Shown one piece after another: positions 1-9,319 of a DNA stretch of 41,597 bases. Source of the stretch: Pedosphaera sp. (GTDB lineage Bacteria; Verrucomicrobiota; Verrucomicrobiia; Limisphaerales; Pedosphaeraceae). A program made the position numbers and the translations under genes. The stretch covers positions 1 through 41,597 of the forward strand of contig JAQGPC010000094.1 in assembly GCA_028293285.1 (NCBI GenBank), written 5' to 3'. The notes under the pieces were generated by a model. That model was not told the origin of the DNA. It saw nothing but the letters and a program-made list of their open reading frames with translations, and did not search any database. Every line of letters begins with the position of its first letter. The first letter of the stretch is position 1.

Positions 1-1
1 C

Positions 2-94
2 TATGCCGAAGCTTGGATCAAACACTTGACCCCATGCCAGGCCTTTCAAAAAGCGGGACTCTTTTCGGAAACGTATTGGCTCAACCGTGTCTGA
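2..94 (+). CDS. possible C-terminal end of an unidentified protein (partial)
   Basis: An open frame enters from the left edge and stops at TGA 92-94, giving 30 residues that end in YWLNRV. The composition (AEAWIKHL, FQKAGLF) is protein-like, but I do not recognise a family. It converges on the truncated ATPase gene, with only 21 bases between the two stop codons. A protein from an inserted element is one possibility, since the ATPase is cut short exactly here. The fragment is too short to judge. Confidence 0.3.
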   Translation, partial: YAEAWIKHLTPCQAFQKAGLFSETYWLNRV

Positions 95-103
95 CAATTG
101 TCA
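92..103. repeat. 12-bp perfect palindrome at the ATPase truncation point
   Basis: TGACAATTGTCA is its own reverse complement. It contains the stop codon of the partial plus-strand frame and lies 12 bases from the premature stop of the ATPase. It could be part of a mobile-element end or a recombination scar, but no target-site duplication can be shown from one side only. Confidence 0.4.
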
Positions 104-115
104 AAAAACTTTTGG

Positions 116-1321
116 CTACCTACTTAGAGCGCTTTCCCCGCTTTTATCATCACATACTGGTGCTTTACTAAAAGAGTCAGCCAGGGCAACCGCCTCAAAG
201 GGCTTGTTTCTTTTAGCTGACAATTCTTCGTTTAGCTCTTCTAAATATAAAACAGCCTTTTTGTTGAAACTGATTAAACTTTGCCTACAAAGCGAATATT
301 CCTCCGTCAGATTGTCATAAAAACAAACCTTTTCAGGAAGTTCCGGTTGCCGAAGCTTCTTGCAATTGCTTACAATTTCTCCTCCTAGCACGTTTGCAGC
401 ATTTAGAAATGAGTTATATGCGTCATTGAAATGACCTTCCAGCAGGTTAATTCTTCCCGCGGGTATTTCCGAAGAACAAAACCGGCAGGTATCGGTATGT
501 TTTTCTCCTTTATGGAGATCTAGACCCGTTTTAACCCATTCAGCAACCTTTTCGTCATTCGAAAGTTCTTTCAGCACTTCAGAAACCACAGTCAATTTCA
601 AAATCTCTTCGACTTCCATCCTAATGCCGTTCAGGTCTGGGAGAACCAAAGTTATTGGACTGATGTTTTCGAGGCGCTTTGTATCTTTTTGTTGTTTTAA
701 AGTTTGTTCCTCTTTTTCTGTTAATGACAGAGGAACGGGGTCAAGGGCAGCGAGTTCTTTACAACGCGCTTCAAAATAACCTTTGTGATAATTATTGTAC
801 CAATTATTACCGCCGCTCGAACTAAGTAGGAATTTAATTGGCTTGGCTTGGTCACTATAAAAGCTTTGTTGATCGGTAATAGCTTTCGCTAAGGCAGAGT
901 CCCGCTCGTTTTTAACTTTTTCCCCCTCAATTCTCGTGTCTTTTAACAAATCTAATTGCTTCTGTTTCTCAATATTCTCCTCCCCTAAGAAAAAAATAGG
1001 ACTAAACCCTCCCGTGGCCTGTATTCCAGCCACATTCGCTAACACATAATCCCTATTGAAGACCCTAATGTCAGGGAGATTACTGGCAAATGAAAAGCTG
1101 TTTGCAGGAACATTATTTCCATCGATTCGAAATATGATCTCTCCTTCAGTCACTGACTCTTTTCGCTCCAAGGAGCGGAAAAGGTTTGAAAGCGTAGTTT
1201 TACCAGTCCCATTCCATCCGTAGATTAAATTAAAACGCTCGAAATCTGGCAGTGCGGTTGGCCATTCGAAATTATCGAATATACGATGCTCCCTTATTTT
1301 ATTTATCCTCGTAATTTTCAT
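116..1321 (-). CDS. AAA_13/RloC-like ATPase, N-terminal part only (truncated)
   Basis: The 401 residues start with the layout of AAA_13-type ATPases (RloC and related phage-defence or SMC-like proteins). A Walker A motif, GWNGTGKT, lies at about residues 35-42, followed by a coiled-coil-prone charged region. A CRFC pair near residues 279-282 resembles a zinc hook. Family members are normally about twice this length and carry the ABC signature and Walker B in the C-terminal half. Neither is present, and the reading frame ends at a TAG followed by unrelated sequence; none of the three frames further left continues the protein. I read it as a remnant broken by rearrangement, unable to hydrolyse ATP alone. 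The ATG at 1321 is the natural start, directly before the beta strand leading into the P-loop. Confidence 0.7.
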   Translation of the reverse strand: MKITRINKIREHRIFDNFEWPTALPDFERFNLIYGWNGTGKTTLSNLFRSLERKESVTEGEIIFRIDGNNVPANSFSFASNLPDIRVFNRDYVLANVAGIQATGGFSPIFFLGEENIEKQKQLDLLKDTRIEGEKVKNERDSALAKAITDQQSFYSDQAKPIKFLLSSSGGNNWYNNYHKGYFEARCKELAALDPVPLSLTEKEEQTLKQQKDTKRLENISPITLVLPDLNGIRMEVEEILKLTVVSEVLKELSNDEKVAEWVKTGLDLHKGEKHTDTCRFCSSEIPAGRINLLEGHFNDAYNSFLNAANVLGGEIVSNCKKLRQPELPEKVCFYDNLTEEYSLCRQSLISFNKKAVLYLEELNEELSAKRNKPFEAVALADSFSKAPVCDDKSGESALSR

Positions 1322-1473
1322 ACCCTAAAGAGAATGTTTTCCCGGCAATCCTTATGAAACCATTCTGAGACTGGGTAAAACGAAATGCAACTTTAAAGCT
1401 AGCTCGACACTGGGGCTTGGTTTTGGAGGGTTTGACTTAAGGACGTGAAATGGTTCGAGGCAGAAACGGACAG

Positions 1474-1534
1474 CGGCTTTCTGCCTTGAAGGGGTTGGGC
1501 CAATGGGGCTCCCTCGTGGGCGCGATGCGGGAGT
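1474..1534 (+). repeat. dispersed repeat, copy 1
   Basis: This is the first of four related copies (1474, 2740, 4395, 5292), all in the same orientation. The shared core runs from a CTTTCTGGCTTGAAGG-like start through TTGGGCCAA, then CTCCCTCG and CGCGATGCGGGAG. CTCCC pairs with GGGAG and TCG with CGA, so the core can fold into a bulged hairpin. This copy lies 153 bases upstream of the ATPase start, in a 250-base gap with no gene. Confidence 0.7.
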
Positions 1535-1571
1535 TACTAGCGAGGCAGAAATAGCAGCGCACGGGCGCGGA

Positions 1572-2627
1572 TTACTTTGTCGATTTTAAAAACTTCAATT
1601 CCGCCGCCGCGCTTTGGTGTTCCGCAAATATCTTTTGATCAGTGGCAAGGCATTTCTGGAAATAGTCGGCGGCCGTGGCTTTATCTCCTTCAATGAGCCG
1701 CTTGGTGCCAGCGTAGAAACTCGCTTCACACTGTTGGCCGGTTTCCTTCTTTTTATCCTGATTGGCGGCGGCTTTGAAAAAAGCGGGTTCGGCCAATTGG
1801 CCGGTCAGAAATCGCAGGATGCTTGACTCCCAATCATCCGGCCTGCCGGTTTTGCGCGTTTCGAGGTAGCTTCGCAATTCCTTCGTTGCGGGTTCCACTT
1901 CGCCCAAGCGCGCACGCACGAGCCAGAGCCGGATATGGGAATAATCCAAGGAGGCATCCAATTTAATGGCTTTGCCGAAATCAACCAGCGCGTCAGTGAA
2001 CTCGTGCTTATCGTAATGAAAGCAACCCCGGTTATGATATCTGGATGCGACTCTGGGTTCCAACTGAATAGCTTTGGTGTAATCCGCAAGTGCGCCGTCC
2101 AGGTCGCCCTTGGCTTGCTTTACACTACCACGATTGTTGTAGGCACTGGCATGATCGGGCTGGAGCGCGATGGCTTTGGTGTAATCAGTTAGTGCGCCGT
2201 CCAGGCCGCCATTGACTTGCTTTACATGGCCACGATTGTAGTAGGCACTGGCAACATCGGGGTTGAGCTCAATGGTTTTGGTGAAATCGGCCAGTGCGCC
2301 GTCCGGGTCGCCTTTTGCCCTTATAATGCCGCGATTGTAGTAGCCACTGGCATTGTCGGGTTGGAGTTCAATGGCTTTGGTAAAATCCGCCAGTGCACCG
2401 TCCAAGCCGCCTTTTGCCCTTATAATGCCGCGATTGTTGTAGGCATCAGCATAGTCGGGCTTGAGTGCGATGACTTTGGTGAAATCCGCCAGTGCGCCGT
2501 CCAGGTCGCCCTTGGCGTTTTTGTCAACGCCACTGTTGTAGTAATCCATTGCTGGGTCACCCAAGGCGCGTCCGGCCATCAGCAACATGAGAGTGGTCAA
2601 AAGGAGAAAGCTTTTGTGGTTCATCAT
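1572..2627 (-). CDS. exported TPR-repeat protein, NlpI-like
   Basis: From the start at 2627 the protein begins MMNHKSFLLLTTLMLL, a clear signal sequence ending near ALG-DP. An in-frame ATG at 2687 adds 20 residues in front of it and has no better ribosome site. About six tetratricopeptide repeats follow (pattern A-Y-N-N-R-G ... D-G-A-L-A-D-F-T-K-A-I-x-L-x-P), several almost identical. The C-terminal part (FYAGTKRLIEGD, then AEHQSAAAELKFL) resembles the C-terminal region of the lipoprotein NlpI. TPR proteins of this kind act as periplasmic protein-binding adaptors; the partner is unknown. It stands alone, with a dispersed repeat on each side. Confidence 0.8.
   Translation of the reverse strand: MMNHKSFLLLTTLMLLMAGRALGDPAMDYYNSGVDKNAKGDLDGALADFTKVIALKPDYADAYNNRGIIRAKGGLDGALADFTKAIELQPDNASGYYNRGIIRAKGDPDGALADFTKTIELNPDVASAYYNRGHVKQVNGGLDGALTDYTKAIALQPDHASAYNNRGSVKQAKGDLDGALADYTKAIQLEPRVASRYHNRGCFHYDKHEFTDALVDFGKAIKLDASLDYSHIRLWLVRARLGEVEPATKELRSYLETRKTGRPDDWESSILRFLTGQLAEPAFFKAAANQDKKKETGQQCEASFYAGTKRLIEGDKATAADYFQKCLATDQKIFAEHQSAAAELKFLKSTK
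2090..2540 (-). repeat. tandem 99-102 bp repeats encoding TPR units
   Basis: A TGCGCCGTCC-like word recurs at 2091, 2193, 2295, 2394 (as TGCACCGTCC) and 2493, so the period is 102 or 99 bases, one TPR each. Neighbouring units stay similar at the DNA level, including silent positions, which suggests recent unit duplication rather than ancient TPRs held only by protein selection. Confidence 0.8.
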
Positions 2628-2739
2628 GAATGGAGTTCCCGAATTGTTAAGCCAATTGAAGTTGTCGCCGAAGAGCAGTCGGTTCATGGAGATGATTTAA
2701 CAAACGGTTCGACACACGGCGAGGAGGAAATGGGAGAGC

Positions 2740-2800
2740 GGCCTTCTGCCTTGAAGGGCTCGGTCAAACGAGGCTCCCTCGCGGACGCGATGCGGGAGTT
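2740..2800 (+). repeat. dispersed repeat, copy 2
   Basis: Same core as copy 1. Here the hairpin part is CTCCCTCGCGGACGCGATGC followed by GGGAG, with TCGC/GCGA and CTCCC/GGGAG both able to pair. It lies 113 bases upstream of the TPR gene start. The 5' flank (GGTTCGA) is shared with copy 1. Confidence 0.7.
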
Positions 2801-2842
2801 GTTCCCCGGCTTTTTGTTGCCCTTAAATGAATCCTCCGCCGC

Positions 2843-4249
2843 TCACGGAAGGCTTAAGCGGTAGTAGCGCTGTGGGACGGCGGGGGCGTTGGTGTCGGTG
2901 AAGAGGTAGCGGGGGGTGGCTGCGCCTAGGAGATCCCAGTTCACGAGGTTGGTGGAGTATTGCACATTATAGGCGCCCGCATTGGAATTGGTCAGGGCAA
3001 AGGTCACGTCGGTGCCGCCGACTCCCGCCACGTTGGTCATGGCGAGCAACAACTGGTTCGGCCAGTAGTTGGAAAGCACGGTGCTTACGGCGGTCTGATC
3101 CACGGCGCTGCTGTAGTTGGTCAACACCATGTTTAAATCGCTGGCGTCAACGAGGCCGTCGTTGTTCGCGTCACCGGGGATTTGCCGTTCATAACAGCCC
3201 ATGTCCATCGTGCGGAAGAGGCGTGGCTGGCCGTCCAGATCGGCAAAACCAGACTCAGCGAGATTCATGCCGCTGTCGGCGCAGGGCGAAAGCGGGCCCA
3301 GTCGGAAAATGTTCGTGGCCGCGAAGTTCGGCGCGTTCGTGATATTCCCTTCGCCGGAAGGCAACTGCGTGGCACAGGTGTAAACGGCACTACAGTTCGT
3401 ATTAATCTGTCGGAGGGAGCCTATGTTAGCGCCACTGGCGCTGGTGTTATAATAAACAATGCAGTTGTTCAGGGTGGAGAGCAGAACGGCGCTATTGGAG
3501 GAGGCGTTGCCGGTGACGGTGCAATTGTAGAGAGTGTCGGATTGGCAGGCGCCCTGATGGCCCTGGTTTTTGACGATGAGGCAGTTCGCCAAGGTTCCCA
3601 AATAGGCACCGCCGGGTCCTCCTTGCAAGGCGGCACCCACCCCGTAACCGGTAGCTATATTGTTGGTGATAATGCAACGGTTGAGCCTGCCCCCATAGCT
3701 GGCACCAGCGAGTGCCCCGGCGTTCCCCTTAAGAATGCAGTTATCGACCACGCTCAACTCCGTGCCATAGACGCCGCCAGCATACAATCCAACGTTAACA
3801 CCCGAAAAGTTAGTAATCCCAATGTTGAGTGTCGCACCGTTGGTCAAGGTGAAGCCGGAGAGGACAGCATAGTCCGTCATATAAACGCAACGCACGGCTG
3901 AGGCTCCGTTGGTCGTACCCGGATGTCTCGCCCCAACGATGCTGGTGAAGAGCGGGCCGTTCACGCTTTGGACGGTGATGGCCCTGTAAATCCCGACGCG
4001 ATTAGTCAGACCATCGGCTTCTGCTACTCCGCCGCTGGAATAGAGGCCGTTGGTGACGATCACAGTATCGTAATCAGTCGCTGCATCCACCGCCGCCTGG
4101 ATCGTCTGCTTGGCGTCGGTCCAGTTCGTACCCGATCGGTTATCATGGCCGTTAGGTTTGACATAAAACGTGGTCGCCCCGGCCTGCAACCCGGTCAGCA
4201 CGAGCACCCCGACCACGACCGCCACGCGCAGTAATAAATTAGAAATCAT
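2843..4249 (-). CDS. secreted parallel-beta-helix protein with dockerin-like motif and FYRL-type C-terminus
   Basis: I place the start at ATG 4249 (MISNLLLRVAVVVGVLVL, a signal peptide). The longer frame from 4423 runs back into a dispersed repeat and has no signal sequence. The mature protein begins ATTFYVKPNGHDNRSGTNW, the usual opening of right-handed beta-helix (DUF1565/pectate-lyase-like) proteins. Asn-rich turns follow (CILKGNAGA, CIITNNIA, CLIVKN, CTVTGNAS). Near the C-terminus GDANNDGLVDASDLN is an EF-hand-like dockerin type I half-motif. The last 60 residues (YSTNLVNWDLLG ... RYYRLSLP) match the terminal domain seen in many verrucomicrobial exported proteins. It probably binds or cleaves a polysaccharide outside the cell, but no catalytic residues can be assigned. 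Confidence 0.75.
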   Translation of the reverse strand: MISNLLLRVAVVVGVLVLTGLQAGATTFYVKPNGHDNRSGTNWTDAKQTIQAAVDAATDYDTVIVTNGLYSSGGVAEADGLTNRVGIYRAITVQSVNGPLFTSIVGARHPGTTNGASAVRCVYMTDYAVLSGFTLTNGATLNIGITNFSGVNVGLYAGGVYGTELSVVDNCILKGNAGALAGASYGGRLNRCIITNNIATGYGVGAALQGGPGGAYLGTLANCLIVKNQGHQGACQSDTLYNCTVTGNASSNSAVLLSTLNNCIVYYNTSASGANIGSLRQINTNCSAVYTCATQLPSGEGNITNAPNFAATNIFRLGPLSPCADSGMNLAESGFADLDGQPRLFRTMDMGCYERQIPGDANNDGLVDASDLNMVLTNYSSAVDQTAVSTVLSNYWPNQLLLAMTNVAGVGGTDVTFALTNSNAGAYNVQYSTNLVNWDLLGAATPRYLFTDTNAPAVPQRYYRLSLP

Positions 4250-4394
4250 TTTGGTTTTCAATGTTTGGATTGCCCGTGAGAACACCCTGCGCAGCTTGAC
4301 AGGCGGATGTGGGAATTGGCGAACTAATTCGCCTGCCGAGCGGCTGCTGGACGCTAAATCACGCTTCGCTAGGGTTGCGACTAAAAGGCGTGAC

Positions 4395-4502
4395 AGCTTT
4401 CCGGCTTGAAGGACTTGGGCCAATGCGGTTCCATCGCGAGCGCGATGCGGGAGTGTTTAACATCTTTTCACGGGCGCATCTGCTCGACTTCACTTTGAAT
4501 GA
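4395..4502 (+). repeat. dispersed repeat, copy 3 (long form)
   Basis: The shared core is followed by TTTAACATCTTTTCACGGGC and CGACTTCACTTTGAA, an extension also present in copy 4. The 5' hairpin arm has decayed here (TTCCATCGCG against CGCGATGCGGGAG). It lies 146 bases upstream of the beta-helix gene start and fills most of the 298-base gap at 4250-4547. Confidence 0.75.
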
Positions 4503-4547
4503 TGCCCTTTCACGTTGGCATCAACGTATCGTTAAACAACAGCGAAG

Positions 4548-4841
4548 CTAATGTCGTTTCCACCATTTTGGTAAATCTGGATTCTCTGAAATTAAGGATT
4601 GGCGCAAGTCGTCGTCAATGACAACGCGGGTGGCCAGATGGCGAAGGTCATTTTGATGCGGCAGGTCGTCCCAGTATTCGCGAATGCCAAATATCGTCCG
4701 GTGGTCACTATTGCGGAACAGAAATGCACCGTACCAACGTGCATCTGCACGGTCTGAGGGATACTCATAATAGTAAGCAAAAACCCACTCATGCTTTAGA
4801 GCAATTTTGTTGGGTTTTATGTCAATCCAGAGTCCGCCCAT
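4548..4841 (-). CDS. hypothetical protein, 97 aa
   Basis: I do not recognise this small protein. It is rich in Trp, Tyr and charged residues (GGLWIDIKPNKIALKHEWVF, RWYGAFLFRN, PKWWKRH) with no signal peptide or membrane segment. Composition and length argue for a real gene. The next gene upstream ends 33 bases away on the same strand, so the two are probably co-transcribed. Small soluble orphan pairs like this can be immunity proteins or antitoxins, but no toxin partner is visible. Confidence 0.55.
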   Translation of the reverse strand: MGGLWIDIKPNKIALKHEWVFAYYYEYPSDRADARWYGAFLFRNSDHRTIFGIREYWDDLPHQNDLRHLATRVVIDDDLRQSLISENPDLPKWWKRH

Positions 4842-4874
4842 ATCTTTAGTGTTTGTTGTGTCGCCAGCGACTGC

Positions 4875-5195
4875 TTAAGGATTGGGGGGATGTTCAAGCA
4901 CTCTAACTGAAACACAAAGAATCTCTCGATAACCAACGGTGGTATCGAGGCGGACTCGGCTCCAGCGTCCCTCTTTGCCTACGACGCTCAAATTCAAAAG
5001 TGTCGGGCAGCCGTTCTTCAAGCCCTCGACAATCTCATAGCCATAAACATCCTCGAAGACCAAAAGCCTCGATTCCAATTGCTCACCCCGCTCAAGAATC
5101 GGCAACTCCACCTCCATCGTCACTCGCGCATGCTTTGGCTCCTCAATCACTCGTAACAATATGCCGTCGTGAACGTAGATGTCGGCAATATCCAT
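4875..5195 (-). CDS. hypothetical beta-rich protein, 106 aa
   Basis: A small soluble protein beginning MDIADIYVHDGILLRVIEEP, followed by alternating hydrophobic beta strands (LLVFEDVYGYEIVEG, GRWSRVRLDTT) and ending with VRVLEHPPNP. I recall similar short proteins scattered in Planctomycetes and Verrucomicrobia, without an assigned function. It leads a two-gene unit with the 97-residue gene. A dispersed repeat lies 97 bases upstream of its start. Confidence 0.6.
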   Translation of the reverse strand: MDIADIYVHDGILLRVIEEPKHARVTMEVELPILERGEQLESRLLVFEDVYGYEIVEGLKNGCPTLLNLSVVGKEGRWSRVRLDTTVGYREILCVSVRVLEHPPNP

Positions 5196-5291
5196 AAGCG
5201 GTCTAACAGATAAAGGGCGTAGCGGAGGGTGGTCAATTCAATCCTTTTGATAAGTTGAGATTTATGGGTGCCTATACGGCAAGTGGGAGAT

Positions 5292-5400
5292 TGGCTTTCT
5301 GGCTTGAAGGGTTGGGCAAACAGGTTTCCCTCGCGGCCGCGCTGCGGGAGTTTTTAACATCTTTTCACGGGCTCACTCGCTCAACTTCACTTTGAACGAA
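5292..5400 (+). repeat. dispersed repeat, copy 4 (long form)
   Basis: GGCTTTCTGGCTTGAAGG opens the element. TCCCTCGCGGCCGCG and GCTGCGGGAG form the hairpin part, and TTTTTAACATCTTTTCACGG with CAACTTCACTTTGAA closes it, as in copy 3. It lies in the 473-base gap between 5195 and ilvD. Confidence 0.75.
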
Positions 5401-5423
5401 AGGCTGGCTCTTCCATTCATTCT

Positions 5424-5522
5424 AAGCTCCGTAGGAGCGCCATGTTTATAGTTAACGTGATTTCCTTATCTTCCCAAGCTCCAGCGGAGCGGCATGTTCT
5501 CTATGTCGCTCCTACGGAGCTT
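5424..5522. repeat. cluster of three REP-like units (two direct, one inverted)
   Basis: AAGCTCCGTAGGAGCG at 5424-5439 is repeated exactly in reverse complement at 5507-5522. A third related unit, AAGCTCCAGCGGAGCGGC, lies in direct orientation at 5475-5492. Each unit has its own short palindrome (GCTCC..GGAGC) and is followed by CATGTT or CATAG. The outer pair could fold into a 16-bp stem around a 67-base loop. This looks like a REP/MITE-type element and fills the rest of the gap before ilvD. Confidence 0.75.
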
Positions 5523-5668
5523 AACATTTGGGTGGGGAGTGCGTCATTCCGCCGGTCGTCAAATCAAGCCGCAAGTTGGTTCCATCGGGTGCAATTCAAA
5601 CCCCCGTAGTGACCTGGTATTTCAAAACCTTGTCAGCCCCTCCTTTTCATGGTGAAATTTACTCAACG

Positions 5669-7396
<1,728 letters not shown>

Positions 7397-7417
7397 GTAG
7401 AAGTTAATTGGAATGCC

Positions 7418-7453
7418 AGAGACTCCGGTGCTCGCATCGGAGTCTCTTTTTTT
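7418..7453 (+). terminator. rho-independent terminator of ilvD
   Basis: AGAGACTCCG (7418-7427) pairs perfectly with CGGAGTCTCT (7438-7447) around a 10-base loop and is followed by a run of Ts. It starts 21 bases after the ilvD stop codon. Confidence 0.93.
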
Positions 7454-7551
7454 GCCCGGATTCTCATTTTTGAGTGGCATGCCCGATGCTTTTAAGGGCT
7501 ACAGTCACACGGCATTCCAAGTCTCATCGGGCTGCCAACATGAAAGGACCC

Positions 7552-7932
7552 ATGAAAATGAGAAAACAGCTATTGGCCCTGGCATTAACCATCCCGATTG
7601 TCACCATCACAAGCCTGGCCTCTCCATCAGCCAGCTCGGCTGGTTCAAAGTCTTCTAGTCAACTCACCGCAACCGCACTCGACCAACCCGCTGCCGGAGA
7701 AAAAAAGACCGTGGCAAGCGATGCCGAAACAACGAAATCCATCCTCACAAAAATAATCCATGAAGACCCTGACATTGCAGTGTCAGCCAAGCATCTTAAA
7801 ATTTCCACTGTGAATGGGCGGGTGACGCTGAGCGGGAAGGTTCGTAACGAAACGCAGAAAAACAAAGCCGGCTCCATCGCTGAAAGCGTGGTGGGAGCCG
7901 CCCTTGTGGATAATCAAATCACATTCAAGTAG
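7552..7932 (+). CDS. exported BON-domain protein
   Basis: A signal sequence (MRKQLLALALTIPIVTI) is followed by a Ser/Ala-rich linker. A single BON domain covers about the last 70 residues (SILTKIIHEDPDIAVSAKHL, then VNGRVTLSGKV and a conserved-type Gly). BON proteins such as OsmY sit in the periplasm, bind envelope lipids and often respond to osmotic stress. The start is uncertain among ATGs at 7540, 7552 and 7558; AAAGGA at 7544-7549 suits 7558 best or 7552 at short spacing. The longer frame from 7474 overlaps the region just after the ilvD terminator and has no signal at its start. Confidence 0.8.
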   Translation: MKMRKQLLALALTIPIVTITSLASPSASSAGSKSSSQLTATALDQPAAGEKKTVASDAETTKSILTKIIHEDPDIAVSAKHLKISTVNGRVTLSGKVRNETQKNKAGSIAESVVGAALVDNQITFK

Positions 7933-8027
7933 CGCCGGAGCGCCGGGATACCTTGGCCCAAACTTTTTTGTTCTCTTCTAAGATAAAGCTTTGACGATCA
8001 TGCCTATGGCAGACTTAATATTACGCC

Positions 8028-9281
8028 ATGCGCAAGGCTTGCTACAAAACACGGTTACATTCATTCCTGGGCTGCTCACTTACCCTGCTCACTCTGCTGG
8101 ACTGCTCAGCAGTTCGAGCCATCGCTGACGAGGCGTTTCCCGCCTTGGAACTTAAACCGGCCTTTCCCGAGTTGAAAGTGAAACAACCGCTCTGGCTGGA
8201 AGAAGCCCCAGATAATTCCAAACGGCTGTTCGTTATCGAAAAGGATGGCCGCATCCTCATCCTGCCCCACGATCGCAACGGCAAGGAAGCGAAGGTTTTC
8301 CTTGATATCGTGGATCGCAAGCCGAATCAAAATTATGAAGAAGGACTGCTGGGAATGGCCTTCCATCCCGATTTCAAAAAAAATCACAAGTTCTACGTCT
8401 ATTATTCACAACTGGATCCCAAGCGCAGCGTCCTGAGCGAATTTACCGTTTCGGCTACGGACCCGGACAAGGCGGACTTGGCATCGGAACGCATCGTCAT
8501 CGAAGTCCCTATGGTTTATGGCAACCATAATGGCGGCACCCTAATCTTCGGGCCGGACGGTTATCTTTACATCAGCATCGGGGATGGCGGCAAAGGCAAG
8601 GACCCGCACGAGTTCGGCCAAAGCACCCGTTTTCTTTGGGGCAAAATCCTGCGCATCGATGTCAATTCACGCTCCGGCCATTTGCAATATGGTGTTCCCA
8701 AGGACAATCCGTTTGTGGGCAAAAGTGTGGAGGGCCATCGCGCCGAGATTTGGGCTTACGGTTTGCGCAATCCCTGGCGCATGAGCTTCGACCGCGAGAC
8801 TGGCGAATTATGGGCAGCCGATGTCGGCCAGGATAAATGGGAGGAAATTGATTTAATCGTCAAGGGTGGCAACTACGGCTGGAGCTTTCGTGAAGGCTTC
8901 CATTCCTACAAAGATGCCCCGGCCGATGCCAAATGGATTGACCCAATCCTTGAGTACGCTCACACCCCCGCCCTGCAGAAGGAATGCAAATTTCCCGAAC
9001 ACAGCGTCGGCACCAGCATCACCGGCGGCTATGTTTACCGTGGTAAAAAATTGCCAGCCTTGTGCGGCACTTACGTTTATGCCGACTTCGCGCAAGGAAC
9101 GGTGTGGGGGTTGCGTTATGAAAAAGGAGCTGTAACGGCAAACGCCACACTCGTTAAGGCAAACCCTGTCCGTCCCATCACCAGCTTTGGGCAGGACCAA
9201 GACGGCGAAATTTACCTGCTTTCGTTCGACGGAAAAATTTACGAATTTGCAGCTAAAACGTCCGAGCCGGTTAAAAAATAA
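8028..9281 (+). CDS. PQQ-dependent sugar dehydrogenase family protein (GSDH-like)
   Basis: The 417-residue protein has an N-terminal signal sequence and then the six-bladed beta-propeller motifs of soluble glucose/sorbosone dehydrogenases (aldose sugar dehydrogenase, YliI-type). Visible are [36 protein letters not shown] (its His fits the catalytic base position), [20 protein letters not shown] with the PQQ-contacting Arg, and [20 protein letters not shown]. It should oxidise sugars or similar alcohols in the periplasm using PQQ, passing electrons to the respiratory chain. The substrate cannot be told. No PQQ synthesis genes are in the window. It is monocistronic. Confidence 0.88.
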   Translation: [417 protein letters not shown]

Positions 9282-9319
9282 TAGCCGGTAATTTGGCGGG
9301 TTGGCGAAGATTGGTTTCT

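Noticed and set aside
87-320. Plus-strand frame of 77 codons over the ATPase fragment
   Set aside because: Ser/Leu-rich antisense sequence across a recognisable ATPase gene.
4250-4423. N-terminal extension of the beta-helix protein to 4423
   Set aside because: The extra 58 residues overlap a dispersed repeat and would bury the signal peptide.
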